Shown: piece after piece, positions 50,704-59,101 of the stretch | How the letters are laid out: each line of letters opens with the position of its first letter | Position numbering within the stretch: position 1 is the stretch's first letter | NCBI RefSeq assembly: GCF_000422685.1 | Contig: NZ_AUGN01000010.1 | Coordinates: 1 to 64,000 of the forward strand | DNA length: 64,000 bases | Origin: Flavobacterium gelidilacus DSM 15343 | GTDB lineage: Bacteria > Bacteroidota > Bacteroidia > Flavobacteriales > Flavobacteriaceae | Reading direction: 5' to 3' | Program-made: the position numbers and the translations under genes | Notes under the pieces: generated by a model | Database searches by the model: none | What the model was told of the DNA's origin: nothing | Seen by the model: the letters and a program-made list of their open reading frames with translations, nothing else

Positions 50704-52317
50704 ATGCAAAAAATATATTTTACAGTGCTTTTTATTGTTTTTAGCCTGTTATTAACTATAACTGGTTGTGCTAAAAGAGGAACTATTTCTGGTGGACTTA
50801 AAGATACAATCGCACCAAAAATTATTGGTAGTTCTCCAGAAAATTATAAAACGAACTTCACAGGAAAAGAAATAAAAATTGTTTTTAACGAATTGATAAA
50901 AGTTAAAGACATTACAAAGCAATTGATTATTTCTCCACCCATGAAGACAGCACCGATTATTGTTCCTCAAGGAAGTGCTAGTAAATTTATTTCTATAAAC
51001 ATAAAAGACACTTTACAAGAAAACACTACTTACAGCTTCAATTTTGGTCAAAGTATCACTGATAATAATGAAGGCAATCCTTATTCACAATTTAAATATG
51101 TGTTTTCAACTGGTTCTTATATTGATTCTTTGACTGTTGTAGGAAAAATTAAAGATGCTTATAATCAAAAGCCAGATAATTTTGTTTCTGTTATGTTGTA
51201 TGACGCGCAGACTTTTAAAGATTCTACTGTTTATAAAGAAACTCCTTTATATGTAACAAATACTTTAGACAGTTTGAAAGTATTTGCTTTAGAAAATTTA
51301 AAAGAAGGTTCTTATTATGTAGTTGCTATGAAGGACAAAAACGGTAATAACAAATTTGATCCAAAATCGGATAAAATCGGATTTTTAAAAGAACCTATTA
51401 AAACGCCAAGCGAAATTGCTTATCAATTAGAGTTATTTAAAGAAATTGAACTTTTTAAAGCAGAAAAGCCTATTCAACAAACTACAAATAAGTATTTTAT
51501 GGCTTATACTGGAAACACTAAAAACCTTAAAGTTACTGCTAAAAATGGTTTAAAAAATATTGATGTTAAATTGACTAAGTTTCCTGTTGTGGGAAAAGAT
51601 TCTGTGCAATTATTTGTGCCAAAAATAGAATCTGATTCGATTGAATTTTTTGTAGAAAATGACAATTATTCAAAATCATTTGTTTCAAAATATAAAGAGT
51701 TGAAAGAAACAGACACATTATCTCTTACTTCAAAACAAAATGGAACTATACGATTTACAGAAAATTTTACTTTAAAAACTACTACTCCCTTAACAAGGTT
51801 TGATAAATTAAAAATGAAATTAATCAACCAAGATTCTGTTGCACTTGATTTCACTACAAAATATCTAGAATTTGAGCAAGAGCTTGTTTTTGAGTTCAAA
51901 AAAGAAGAAAATGAAAAATATGCTTTGGAGCTTTTACCTAATGCAATAACTGATTTTTATGGCAAATCAAATGACACTTTGACACAAAGATTTGGTACAA
52001 GAACATATGCTGATTATGGAAATTTAAGCGTTAATCTAAAAAATATAAATCGCTTTCCGTTAATTTTAGAATTATTAGACAGTAAAGGAAAAGTCTTAGC
52101 TTCTAAAACATCAACTAAAGAAACAACACTTACTTTTAATTTAATTGATCCAATGCTGTATACAATTCGTATTATTTATGATAACAATGCGAATAATGAA
52201 TGGGATACAGGTGATTTTTTAGCCAAAAAACAAGCAGAGCAAATCATCTATTTTCCAAAAGAAATTGATGTTCGAGCCAATTGGGATATTAATCAAGATT
52301 TTGATTTGAAAAATTGA
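50704..52317 (+). CDS. Lipoprotein with bacterial Ig-like (SbsA-type) domain
   Basis: The 537-residue exported protein has a lipoprotein signal (SLLLTITGC, Cys22). Residues about 35-140 are an SbsA-like Ig domain (IGSSPENYKTNFTGKEIKIVF, then ENTTYSFNFGQSITD). A carboxypeptidase-regulatory-like segment follows (DKNGNNKFDPKSDKIGF), and a large beta-rich C-terminal part ends in DNNANNEWDTGDFLAKK, a Ca-binding-looking acidic turn. Proteins of this plan are common single-copy lipoproteins in Bacteroidota; the function is not known. It converges tail to tail with the nitrilase gene without a gap. Confidence 0.85.
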   Translation: MQKIYFTVLFIVFSLLLTITGCAKRGTISGGLKDTIAPKIIGSSPENYKTNFTGKEIKIVFNELIKVKDITKQLIISPPMKTAPIIVPQGSASKFISINIKDTLQENTTYSFNFGQSITDNNEGNPYSQFKYVFSTGSYIDSLTVVGKIKDAYNQKPDNFVSVMLYDAQTFKDSTVYKETPLYVTNTLDSLKVFALENLKEGSYYVVAMKDKNGNNKFDPKSDKIGFLKEPIKTPSEIAYQLELFKEIELFKAEKPIQQTTNKYFMAYTGNTKNLKVTAKNGLKNIDVKLTKFPVVGKDSVQLFVPKIESDSIEFFVENDNYSKSFVSKYKELKETDTLSLTSKQNGTIRFTENFTLKTTTPLTRFDKLKMKLINQDSVALDFTTKYLEFEQELVFEFKKEENEKYALELLPNAITDFYGKSNDTLTQRFGTRTYADYGNLSVNLKNINRFPLILELLDSKGKVLASKTSTKETTLTFNLIDPMLYTIRIIYDNNANNEWDTGDFLAKKQAEQIIYFPKEIDVRANWDINQDFDLKN

Positions 52318-53085
52318 TTACATTTTAATTTCAAACACATCTTTGTCATTCAAAAAATTTAATTTATTTCTAGTTTCAAGCATTTTATTTTTGTCTAATT
52401 CAATGATAAAAACGCCTAGATTTTCTTCTGCGTCTAAGATTTGATTTCCTAATTCGTCAATTACTTGTGAATGACCAATGTACTCGTGATTATTTTCATC
52501 AAAACCAATTCGGTTAACACCAACAACGTAACATAAATTTTCTACTGCACGAGCTTTTAACAAAATATCCCAAGCATTTGTTCTAGGTTTTGGCCAATTG
52601 GCAACATAAAGTAATAAATCATAATTTTCATGATTACGAGAAAAAGCAGGAAAACGCAAATCATAACAAACTTGAGGACAAATTTTCCAACCTTTATAAT
52701 CAATGATTACTTTTTTTGTTCCTTTTGAATATTTTTGATGTTCTCCTGCTAATGAAAATAAATGTTTTTTGTTATAAAAGTCAATTTCCCCATTTGGATG
52801 AACAAAAATAAAGCGGTTGTAAAACCTATTGTTTTCTGAAACAACCAAACTTCCACAAACAGCACAATTTTGCTTTAAAGCTAATGATTTCATCCAATAA
52901 ATGGTTTCCCCTTGCATGGTTTCAGCAACATTTTCTGGATTCATAGTAAAACCAGTTGTAAACATTTCAGGAAGCACAAATAAATCAAATTCATCATCTT
53001 CACTCATAAAATATTCTTCTATAAATGTTCTGTTTGATTTAGGATTTTCCCATACTAAATTGGTTTGAAATAATACTACTTTCAT
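52318..53085 (-). CDS. Nitrilase-superfamily amidohydrolase (omega-amidase type)
   Basis: The 255-residue protein carries the nitrilase triad: Glu in VLPEMFTTGFTMNP, Lys in YNKKHLFSLAGE and Cys in CPQVCYDLRFPAFSR. The sequence is close to the YafV/omega-amidase group, which hydrolyses alpha-ketoglutaramate or alpha-ketosuccinamate and repairs by-products of transamination. It has no signal peptide. The sdhCAB terminator lies upstream, so it has its own promoter. Confidence 0.9.
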   Translation of the reverse strand: MKVVLFQTNLVWENPKSNRTFIEEYFMSEDDEFDLFVLPEMFTTGFTMNPENVAETMQGETIYWMKSLALKQNCAVCGSLVVSENNRFYNRFIFVHPNGEIDFYNKKHLFSLAGEHQKYSKGTKKVIIDYKGWKICPQVCYDLRFPAFSRNHENYDLLLYVANWPKPRTNAWDILLKARAVENLCYVVGVNRIGFDENNHEYIGHSQVIDELGNQILDAEENLGVFIIELDKNKMLETRNKLNFLNDKDVFEIKM

Positions 53086-53110
53086 TTGGAATTAGTTTGA
53101 TTTAAAAATA

Positions 53111-53145
53111 CAAAAAAAAACGCATCCAAATTAATGAATGCGTTT
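53111..53145 (-). terminator. Terminator of sdhCAB (minus strand)
   Basis: AAACGCAT and ATGCGTTT pair around a 12-base loop. On the minus strand a long T-run follows. It lies 25 bases after the sdhB stop. Confidence 0.85.
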
Positions 53146-53169
53146 AATTATTATCTAAATCTCGATTTC

Positions 53170-53928
53170 TTAGAAACTAGATTTTAAGTATTCTCTGTTC
53201 ATACGAGCAATGTTTTCTAAAGAAATTCCTTTTGGACATTCTACTTCACAAGCTCCAGTATTTGTACAATTTCCAAAACCTTCTTCATCCATTTGACGAA
53301 CCATGTTTTGAACACGTTGTGTTGCTTCAACTTTACCTTGAGGTAATAAAGCATATTGTGAAACTTTTGCTCCAACAAATAACATTGCTGATCCGTTTTT
53401 ACAACTTGCTACACAAGCACCACAACCAATACAAGCTGCTGCCATAAAAGCTTTATCTGCATCATCTTTTGGAATTGGAATTGAGTTGGCATCGATAGTG
53501 TTTCCTGAAGTATTTACTGAAACGAAACCTCCAGCTTGTTGAATTCTATCGAAAGCACTTCTATCAACAACTAAATCTTTTACAACTGGAAAAGCTTTAC
53601 TTCTCCATGGCTCAATAAAGATAGTATCACCGTCATTGAATTTTCTCATGTGTAATTGACAAGTAGTTGTTCCTGTTTCTGGACCGTGTGCTCTACCGTT
53701 GATGTAAAGCGAACACATTCCACAAATTCCTTCACGACAATCGTGATCGAATGCTACAGGTTCTTTTCTTTCGTTAATTAATTGTTCATTTAATTGGTCT
53801 AACATTTCCAAAAACGAACTAGCTGTTGAAACATTATCTAATTTATATGTTTCGATGTTACCTTTTGAATCAGCATTTTTTTGACGCCAGATTTTTAAAG
53901 TTATATTTATATTTTTAGCTGCACTCAT
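53170..53928 (-). CDS. sdhB: Succinate dehydrogenase / fumarate reductase iron-sulfur subunit
   Basis: SdhB passes electrons from FAD to the membrane quinone. The 252-residue protein holds the [2Fe-2S] ligands (CREGICGMC and the later Cys in TTTCQLHM), the [4Fe-4S] motif [11 protein letters not shown] and the [3Fe-4S] motif with [14 protein letters not shown]. It follows sdhA after six bases and is the last gene of the operon. Confidence 0.96.
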   Translation of the reverse strand: MSAAKNINITLKIWRQKNADSKGNIETYKLDNVSTASSFLEMLDQLNEQLINERKEPVAFDHDCREGICGMCSLYINGRAHGPETGTTTCQLHMRKFNDGDTIFIEPWRSKAFPVVKDLVVDRSAFDRIQQAGGFVSVNTSGNTIDANSIPIPKDDADKAFMAAACIGCGACVASCKNGSAMLFVGAKVSQYALLPQGKVEATQRVQNMVRQMDEEGFGNCTNTGACEVECPKGISLENIARMNREYLKSSF

Positions 53929-53934
53929 AGTATT

Positions 53935-55944
53935 TTATTTATAATTTCTAGCGGCAATTTTAATGAACTCGTATTTTAATTCTTCTTTATGAAGTTCCGC
54001 TTTAGTAGTATCTTGACCTTTATACTCCCATGCACTTACAAAAGAGAATTTTTCATCATCTCGAAGTGTTTCTCCTTCAGCATCTTGATATTCGTTTCTA
54101 AAGTGACCTCCACAAGATTCATTTCTTTGTAAGGCATCCATTGCCATTAATTGTCCTAGCTCTAAGAAATCAGCTACACGAAGTGCTTTTTCTAATTCAG
54201 GATTTAATTCATCTGAAGTTCCAGGAACGTAAACATCTTTGTAAAATTCATCACGAATTTGTCCAATTTCTTCAATAGCTTCTTTTAATCCTTTTTCATT
54301 ACGAGCCATACCTACTTTATTCCACATTACTAAACCTAAACGTTTATGGAAGTGGTCAACAGATTTTGTACCGTTGTTATTTAAGAACTTATCAATTGTT
54401 GCTTTCACATTACTTTCTGCTTGAGCGAATTCAGGAGAATCAGTAGAAATTTTACCGGTTCTAATATCATCTGCTAAATAATTTGAAACCGTATAAGGCA
54501 ATACAAAATAACCATCGGCTAAACCTTGCATTAAAGCAGAAGCACCTAATCTGTTTGCTCCATGGTCTGAGAAATTAGCTTCACCAGCTACAAAACACCC
54601 AGGAATTGTAGATTGTAAGTTATAATCGACCCAAACACCACCCATTGTGTAATGAACCGCTGGATAAATTTTCATTGGAGTTTCATATGGATTTTCGTCA
54701 GTAATTTTTTCATACATAGCGAATAAATTACCGTATTTTTCTTCAATCCATTGCTTACCTAACTTGATAGTTTCTTCTTCATTAGGGTCATGATTTCCTT
54801 GTGCATAAGCAACTTCTTTACCTTTGCTTTTAATTTCTGAAGAGAAATCTAAGTAAACACCTTCATTGGTATCGTTTGCTTCAATTCCAAGTCCTTCATC
54901 ACAAACTTCTTTTGCTGCACGTGAAGCAACATCTCTAGGAACTAGATTTCCAAATGCAGGATATCTTCTTTCCAAATAGTAATCTCTATCTTCTTCAGCA
55001 ATTTGAGTTGGTTTTAAACTTCCATTTCTAACTGCTTCAGCATCTTCTTTTTTCTTTGGAACCCAAATTCTACCAGAGTTACGTAATGACTCTGACATTA
55101 GGGTTAATTTTGCTTGATTTGTTCCATGAACTGGGATACAAGTTGGGTGAATTTGCACAAAACATGGGTTTGCAAAAGCAGCTCCTTGTTTGTGAACTTT
55201 CCATGAAGCTGTAACGTTACTTCCCATCGCGTTAGTTGATAAGAAATATACATTTCCATATCCACCTGAAGCAATAACAACTGCGTGAGCTGAATGTCTT
55301 TCTAATTCACCTGTAACTAAGTTACGAGCTATAATTCCACGAGCTTTTCCATCTACTTTAACTAAATCAAGCATTTCGTGTCTGCTGAACATTTTAACAT
55401 GTCCTAATCCGATTTGTCTTGATAGGGCAGAATAAGCTCCTAATAATAATTGTTGTCCTGTTTGACCAGCAGCATAAAAAGTACGTTGTACTTGTACACC
55501 ACCAAACGAACGGTTATCTAACATTCCACCATATTCACGTGCAAAAGGAACACCTTGAGAAACACATTGGTCAATGATATTTCCAGAAACTTCAGCTAAA
55601 CGATGAACGTTTGCTTCACGAGAACGGTAATCTCCTCCTTTAATAGTATCGTAAAATAAACGGTAAATAGAATCACCGTCATTTTGATAATTTTTAGCTG
55701 CATTAATTCCACCTTGTGCTGCAATTGAGTGAGCACGACGTGGAGAATCTTGAAAACAGAAAGCTTTAACATTATAACCCATTTCCCCTAGAGAAGCAGC
55801 AGCAGAAGCTCCAGCTAAACCAGTTCCAACAACAATAATATCAATTTTTGGTCTATTATTTGGTGCAACTAATTTTAAATGATCTTTGTAATCGGTCCAT
55901 TTGTCTGATAAAGGACCTTGTGGTATTTTAGAATCTAACTTCAT
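53935..55944 (-). CDS. sdhA: Succinate dehydrogenase / fumarate reductase flavoprotein subunit
   Basis: SdhA oxidises succinate to fumarate with covalent FAD. The 669-residue protein has the FAD motif [20 protein letters not shown], the segment [17 protein letters not shown] with the His that binds FAD, the catalytic [16 protein letters not shown] region (here [13 protein letters not shown]), and [12 protein letters not shown] near the end. The length matches the long Bacteroidota/epsilon-type subunit that pairs with a single diheme cytochrome b. It lies between sdhC and sdhB. Confidence 0.96.
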   Translation of the reverse strand: MKLDSKIPQGPLSDKWTDYKDHLKLVAPNNRPKIDIIVVGTGLAGASAAASLGEMGYNVKAFCFQDSPRRAHSIAAQGGINAAKNYQNDGDSIYRLFYDTIKGGDYRSREANVHRLAEVSGNIIDQCVSQGVPFAREYGGMLDNRSFGGVQVQRTFYAAGQTGQQLLLGAYSALSRQIGLGHVKMFSRHEMLDLVKVDGKARGIIARNLVTGELERHSAHAVVIASGGYGNVYFLSTNAMGSNVTASWKVHKQGAAFANPCFVQIHPTCIPVHGTNQAKLTLMSESLRNSGRIWVPKKKEDAEAVRNGSLKPTQIAEEDRDYYLERRYPAFGNLVPRDVASRAAKEVCDEGLGIEANDTNEGVYLDFSSEIKSKGKEVAYAQGNHDPNEEETIKLGKQWIEEKYGNLFAMYEKITDENPYETPMKIYPAVHYTMGGVWVDYNLQSTIPGCFVAGEANFSDHGANRLGASALMQGLADGYFVLPYTVSNYLADDIRTGKISTDSPEFAQAESNVKATIDKFLNNNGTKSVDHFHKRLGLVMWNKVGMARNEKGLKEAIEEIGQIRDEFYKDVYVPGTSDELNPELEKALRVADFLELGQLMAMDALQRNESCGGHFRNEYQDAEGETLRDDEKFSFVSAWEYKGQDTTKAELHKEELKYEFIKIAARNYK

Positions 55945-55961
55945 AATATATTTGATGTTGA

Positions 55962-56807
55962 TTATTTAGAAAAATGAATATATAAAGGAATGATAGCAAA
56001 TAATAATGGTACTAAGACCGAAAATGCTCTCCCGAAAATTTTTATTCCTGCATTAAATTTTGGATTATTTAATCCTAAAGATTGAAATGCACTTGCAAAA
56101 CCATGCCATAAGTGAAAACCTAAAGCTAACATAGCTAATACATAAAGTAATGTATATATTAAACCATACTTTGCGTCTCTAAAAAAGTCTAAAGTAATTT
56201 TATACAAATCTTTATAACCTTGAGCAAATTCAACTTTGATTGGCTTTACAATAAAAATTTTATTTCCTTCGATAACTAAATTTTTTCCATCTACTTGATT
56301 TACTGGTAAAAATTTATCTTGACCAGTTCCAGTTGTGATGTAAAAATCTTGTTTCATTCCAGAAGCTTCATCTGTTACAGATAAGGTTTGCAAAGGCATA
56401 TTTTTATCAAAATGCATTTTTGCCCAAAAAGTAACCATGTGTGTTACAATAAAAATTAGAATAACAGTTCCTAAAACGGCCATATTTCTTGAAGCAAAAC
56501 TACTATTCCCTGAAGGATTGTTTTTTGCATAAGCAATTGGTCTTGCTTTTTTGTTTTGAATTGCCAACATTATTCCATCAATTGCATGGAAAATAATTGA
56601 AATGTAAGTCAAGTAAGATAATACTTTTACAGCTGGATTTGTAGTCATAAACAAAGCGTATTGATTAAACGCTGATGCATTATCAGGAATCAATAATTGA
56701 AGATTTCCTGCTAAGTGACCTGTCAAAAACAAGCATAAAAATAAACCCGTAAGAGCCATCCAGTATTTCTTCGCAATAGATGACTTTAAAAGTGCAGATT
56801 TTGCCAT
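55962..56807 (-). CDS. sdhC: Succinate dehydrogenase / fumarate reductase cytochrome b subunit
   Basis: The 281-residue protein is the single diheme cytochrome b membrane anchor with five helices. Heme-binding His candidates are in [34 protein letters not shown] and [12 protein letters not shown] soluble insert of about 60 residues (from [13 protein letters not shown] to [10 protein letters not shown]) lies between helices 3 and 4, longer than I recall for the family. I take the ATG at 56807; a frame to 56849 starts with TTG and covers a -7 element. First gene of the sdhCAB operon. Confidence 0.94.
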   Translation of the reverse strand: MAKSALLKSSIAKKYWMALTGLFLCLFLTGHLAGNLQLLIPDNASAFNQYALFMTTNPAVKVLSYLTYISIIFHAIDGIMLAIQNKKARPIAYAKNNPSGNSSFASRNMAVLGTVILIFIVTHMVTFWAKMHFDKNMPLQTLSVTDEASGMKQDFYITTGTGQDKFLPVNQVDGKNLVIEGNKIFIVKPIKVEFAQGYKDLYKITLDFFRDAKYGLIYTLLYVLAMLALGFHLWHGFASAFQSLGLNNPKFNAGIKIFGRAFSVLVPLLFAIIPLYIHFSK

Positions 56808-56846
56808 AATTTTATTTGATTGTGTAAATTTATTTAAAATATCAAA

Positions 56847-56854
56847 CAAAAATA
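56847..56854 (-). promoter_or_regulatory. -7 element (TATTTTTG) of sdhCAB
   Basis: It matches TAnnTTTG on the minus strand, 39 bases before ATG 56807. It supports the shorter sdhC start. Confidence 0.45.
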
Positions 56855-56936
56855 AGGCTAAAAAAAATTAACTACAACCTTTTCGGACTTATTTATACTC
56901 AATTTAAAATGAGTTTAACTAATGTTGAAGATTAAA

Positions 56937-57350
56937 TTAGTTTTTATGTAATAGCGTGTTAATTACACCAAGAGCAAAGGCTTCGCCTAAATTTGAAACC
57001 CCATAAGGGTTAAATGAATCTGTACGTCTGTTTGTTAGTAAATTTAAGATAGGAGTAGGATTCCAATTTAAAAATTGATTTCTTGAATAATTTAAAATCA
57101 TTTTATCCGCTCTTTCAAACTGATTTTCAGCTATATAATGATAATTTTCAAACAAGCCAATTGTTGGGTTATAAATCTGTAAGTCAACTGAATTAGCCTT
57201 AAAATCAAACTTCTTAAAATCAATTATTGGTTTTTGAAAACTACTTATTTCGTTAGAAAACGACATGATATAAAGACTTTTGTTTGGTTTTTGACCAAAG
57301 CAAGAAGTAGAAATAATAAAAATTAATAATAATTTTACAATTGATTTCAT
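56937..57350 (-). CDS. Small secreted protein, function unknown
   Basis: The 137-residue protein starts with a signal peptide (MKSIVKLLLIFIISTSCFGQ). The mature part is unremarkable, with YNPTIGLFENYHYIAENQFE and the tail NPYGVSNLGEAFALGVINTLL. The Cys at 17 is followed by FG and is not a clear lipobox. It begins six bases after the stop of the preceding lipoprotein gene, so they form an operon. No family recognised. Confidence 0.65.
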   Translation of the reverse strand: MKSIVKLLLIFIISTSCFGQKPNKSLYIMSFSNEISSFQKPIIDFKKFDFKANSVDLQIYNPTIGLFENYHYIAENQFERADKMILNYSRNQFLNWNPTPILNLLTNRRTDSFNPYGVSNLGEAFALGVINTLLHKN

Positions 57351-57356
57351 TCTGAA

Positions 57357-58223
57357 TTATTTATTATGACTAGGAATTAAACCTCTTAAACCCATATCAA
57401 CAATATTCTCTCCTGCAGAAGGTTCATATTTTCCATCAGCATTTACTTCTGTCCATTCGATGCTATTATTGATTGATAGTGAAAGTGTTACAACAACGTC
57501 TTTTGTTTCATTTCCGTTTATAACTAAATTATTGGCAAATTTACCTGTAACTACGCATGAACCAGCAGGAATTGGAGATGTAGCTGCTAATGGGTTTGGA
57601 ACAGTTGTTGCTCCAGCTGGTGCTTGACCTGAAGTAGCAAACGGAAGATCATTTAAAGCAAAAGCCCAATAACCTTGAGCGCGATTTCCGTTTATTGGAA
57701 ATAAATTTGTACCAATACTATGGTTACTTATGTAAGTATTAAATCCAACAAAGCTTGCAAAAGTTCCACTATAGTCATTACCCGCATTTCGGATAGAAAC
57801 ATCAAAATTTTGGTAAGACAAAGATACTCTTACCCATTCGTAAGTACCTTGTGTAACTTGGCTTAAGGGAATTGATAAAAACACTTCATCTTCTCCAACA
57901 ATTTTAGATTGGTTAAAATCAATAGCAGAAGAACCACCAGTCATTGTTTCTGGTGCATGATACAATACAGTTCCCTGACCTAATTGAGTAAAAGCATTTG
58001 GCGCTAACTCAAAATAATGAGCAGAAATAGAATTGAAAATTGGTGTTTGAGCAGCATTACCAACTGGAATTATTGCAGGTTCACCAATATTATTTAATCG
58101 AACTTGATTCGCATCAAATTTGAATTTTATAATTAGATTAGGCTCAGTAGAAATATCGTCCTTTTGGCATGAGAAAAAACTCAACGCTATTAAAAAACCG
58201 AAAAGAAATAGTTTTACTCTCAT
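57357..58223 (-). CDS. Lipoprotein, function unknown
   Basis: The 288-residue protein has a clear lipobox (IALSFFSC, Cys19). The mature part is beta-rich with few charges: LIIKFKFDANQVRLNNIGEP at its start, GEDEVFLSIPLSQVTQGTYE in the middle and the tail KYEPSAGENIVDMGLRGLIPS. The pattern of a ligand- or metal-binding beta-sandwich comes to mind, but I cannot name a family. It is followed by the small secreted protein gene after six bases, and preceded by a ChaN-like gene in the same orientation. Confidence 0.7.
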   Translation of the reverse strand: MRVKLFLFGFLIALSFFSCQKDDISTEPNLIIKFKFDANQVRLNNIGEPAIIPVGNAAQTPIFNSISAHYFELAPNAFTQLGQGTVLYHAPETMTGGSSAIDFNQSKIVGEDEVFLSIPLSQVTQGTYEWVRVSLSYQNFDVSIRNAGNDYSGTFASFVGFNTYISNHSIGTNLFPINGNRAQGYWAFALNDLPFATSGQAPAGATTVPNPLAATSPIPAGSCVVTGKFANNLVINGNETKDVVVTLSLSINNSIEWTEVNADGKYEPSAGENIVDMGLRGLIPSHNK

Positions 58224-58248
58224 AATACAAATATAGATTAATACGGAT

Positions 58249-59100
58249 CTAATAAGTTTTTGTTACATCTTCATCTATAACGATAATAAAGTCGGCTTTA
58301 TTGTAATATTCTTTTTCTAATTTTGAAATATCTTTTTGTTCGACCGTTGCAATGGTTATAATTTTAGTTTCTGCATTGTATTTCTTTAAGTACCAATTGA
58401 TTCCTTCAAAATTATCTGAATGATAAGTTCCATTATAATGAATGAAAACGCTGTTTTCTTTTCTGTTTTTATTGATAAAATAAGCCATTGTTGCATCTTT
58501 AATAGCTTGGGCTTTTGGCATTTTATCTCCAGCGTGACCACCTTGCATTCCCATCATAGCTTGATAACCTGGCAAATTGACATCAAATTCAATTGGTAAA
58601 GGTGCAATCCAAGATTTTTCTTCAGTAGAAAGTGAGTCTAAAGCGACTAAGTCTTTTTTAAAAACCAAACTAGCATATCTTCTTGGAACATTTGTTGCTA
58701 TAAAGTCGAATTTTTTCTCTTTGGCAAAGTCTACTAAAGGTTTATAATCGGTTTTATAGTTATTCCATAATCGAGCTAAAGTGTCTAAACCTTTTTGCGT
58801 GATTTCATTCTTTAAATATTGATTTATTTGCTTTTGATTATCAGCTTCCAGCATTTCTGCACCTAAAACTAAATCCGTTTTTTCAGCTAAATCTTTTGTA
58901 AGTTCAAGTTGCAACCAATGCGCGACTGAATTATTATGATATTCACCAAAAAGCACCACATCATTTTTTAAAGAAGATGCAACCAACTTTTTATAAGTCG
59001 TTTTTTTACCATTTTTATCAAACAATTGATACGATTTCTTGTCTTGAGCCATTCCAAAAAAGGAAACGATTGCAATATGTAGTACTATTAATTTCTTCAT
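58249..59100 (-). CDS. ChaN-family (PF04187-like) heme- or iron-regulated protein
   Basis: ChaN proteins are iron-regulated and bind heme at the outer membrane in some bacteria. The 283-residue protein starts with a signal peptide (MKKLIVLHIAIVSFFGMAQ) and not the lipobox of classical ChaN. The family signature VVLFGEYHNNSVAHWLQLE and a later VFIHYNGTYHSDNF segment are visible. The ATG at 59100 was preferred to a TTG at 59115, which would overlap the upstream stop. It follows the BNR-repeat gene with a one-base gap. Confidence 0.82.
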   Translation of the reverse strand: MKKLIVLHIAIVSFFGMAQDKKSYQLFDKNGKKTTYKKLVASSLKNDVVLFGEYHNNSVAHWLQLELTKDLAEKTDLVLGAEMLEADNQKQINQYLKNEITQKGLDTLARLWNNYKTDYKPLVDFAKEKKFDFIATNVPRRYASLVFKKDLVALDSLSTEEKSWIAPLPIEFDVNLPGYQAMMGMQGGHAGDKMPKAQAIKDATMAYFINKNRKENSVFIHYNGTYHSDNFEGINWYLKKYNAETKIITIATVEQKDISKLEKEYYNKADFIIVIDEDVTKTY

Positions 59101-59101
59101 A

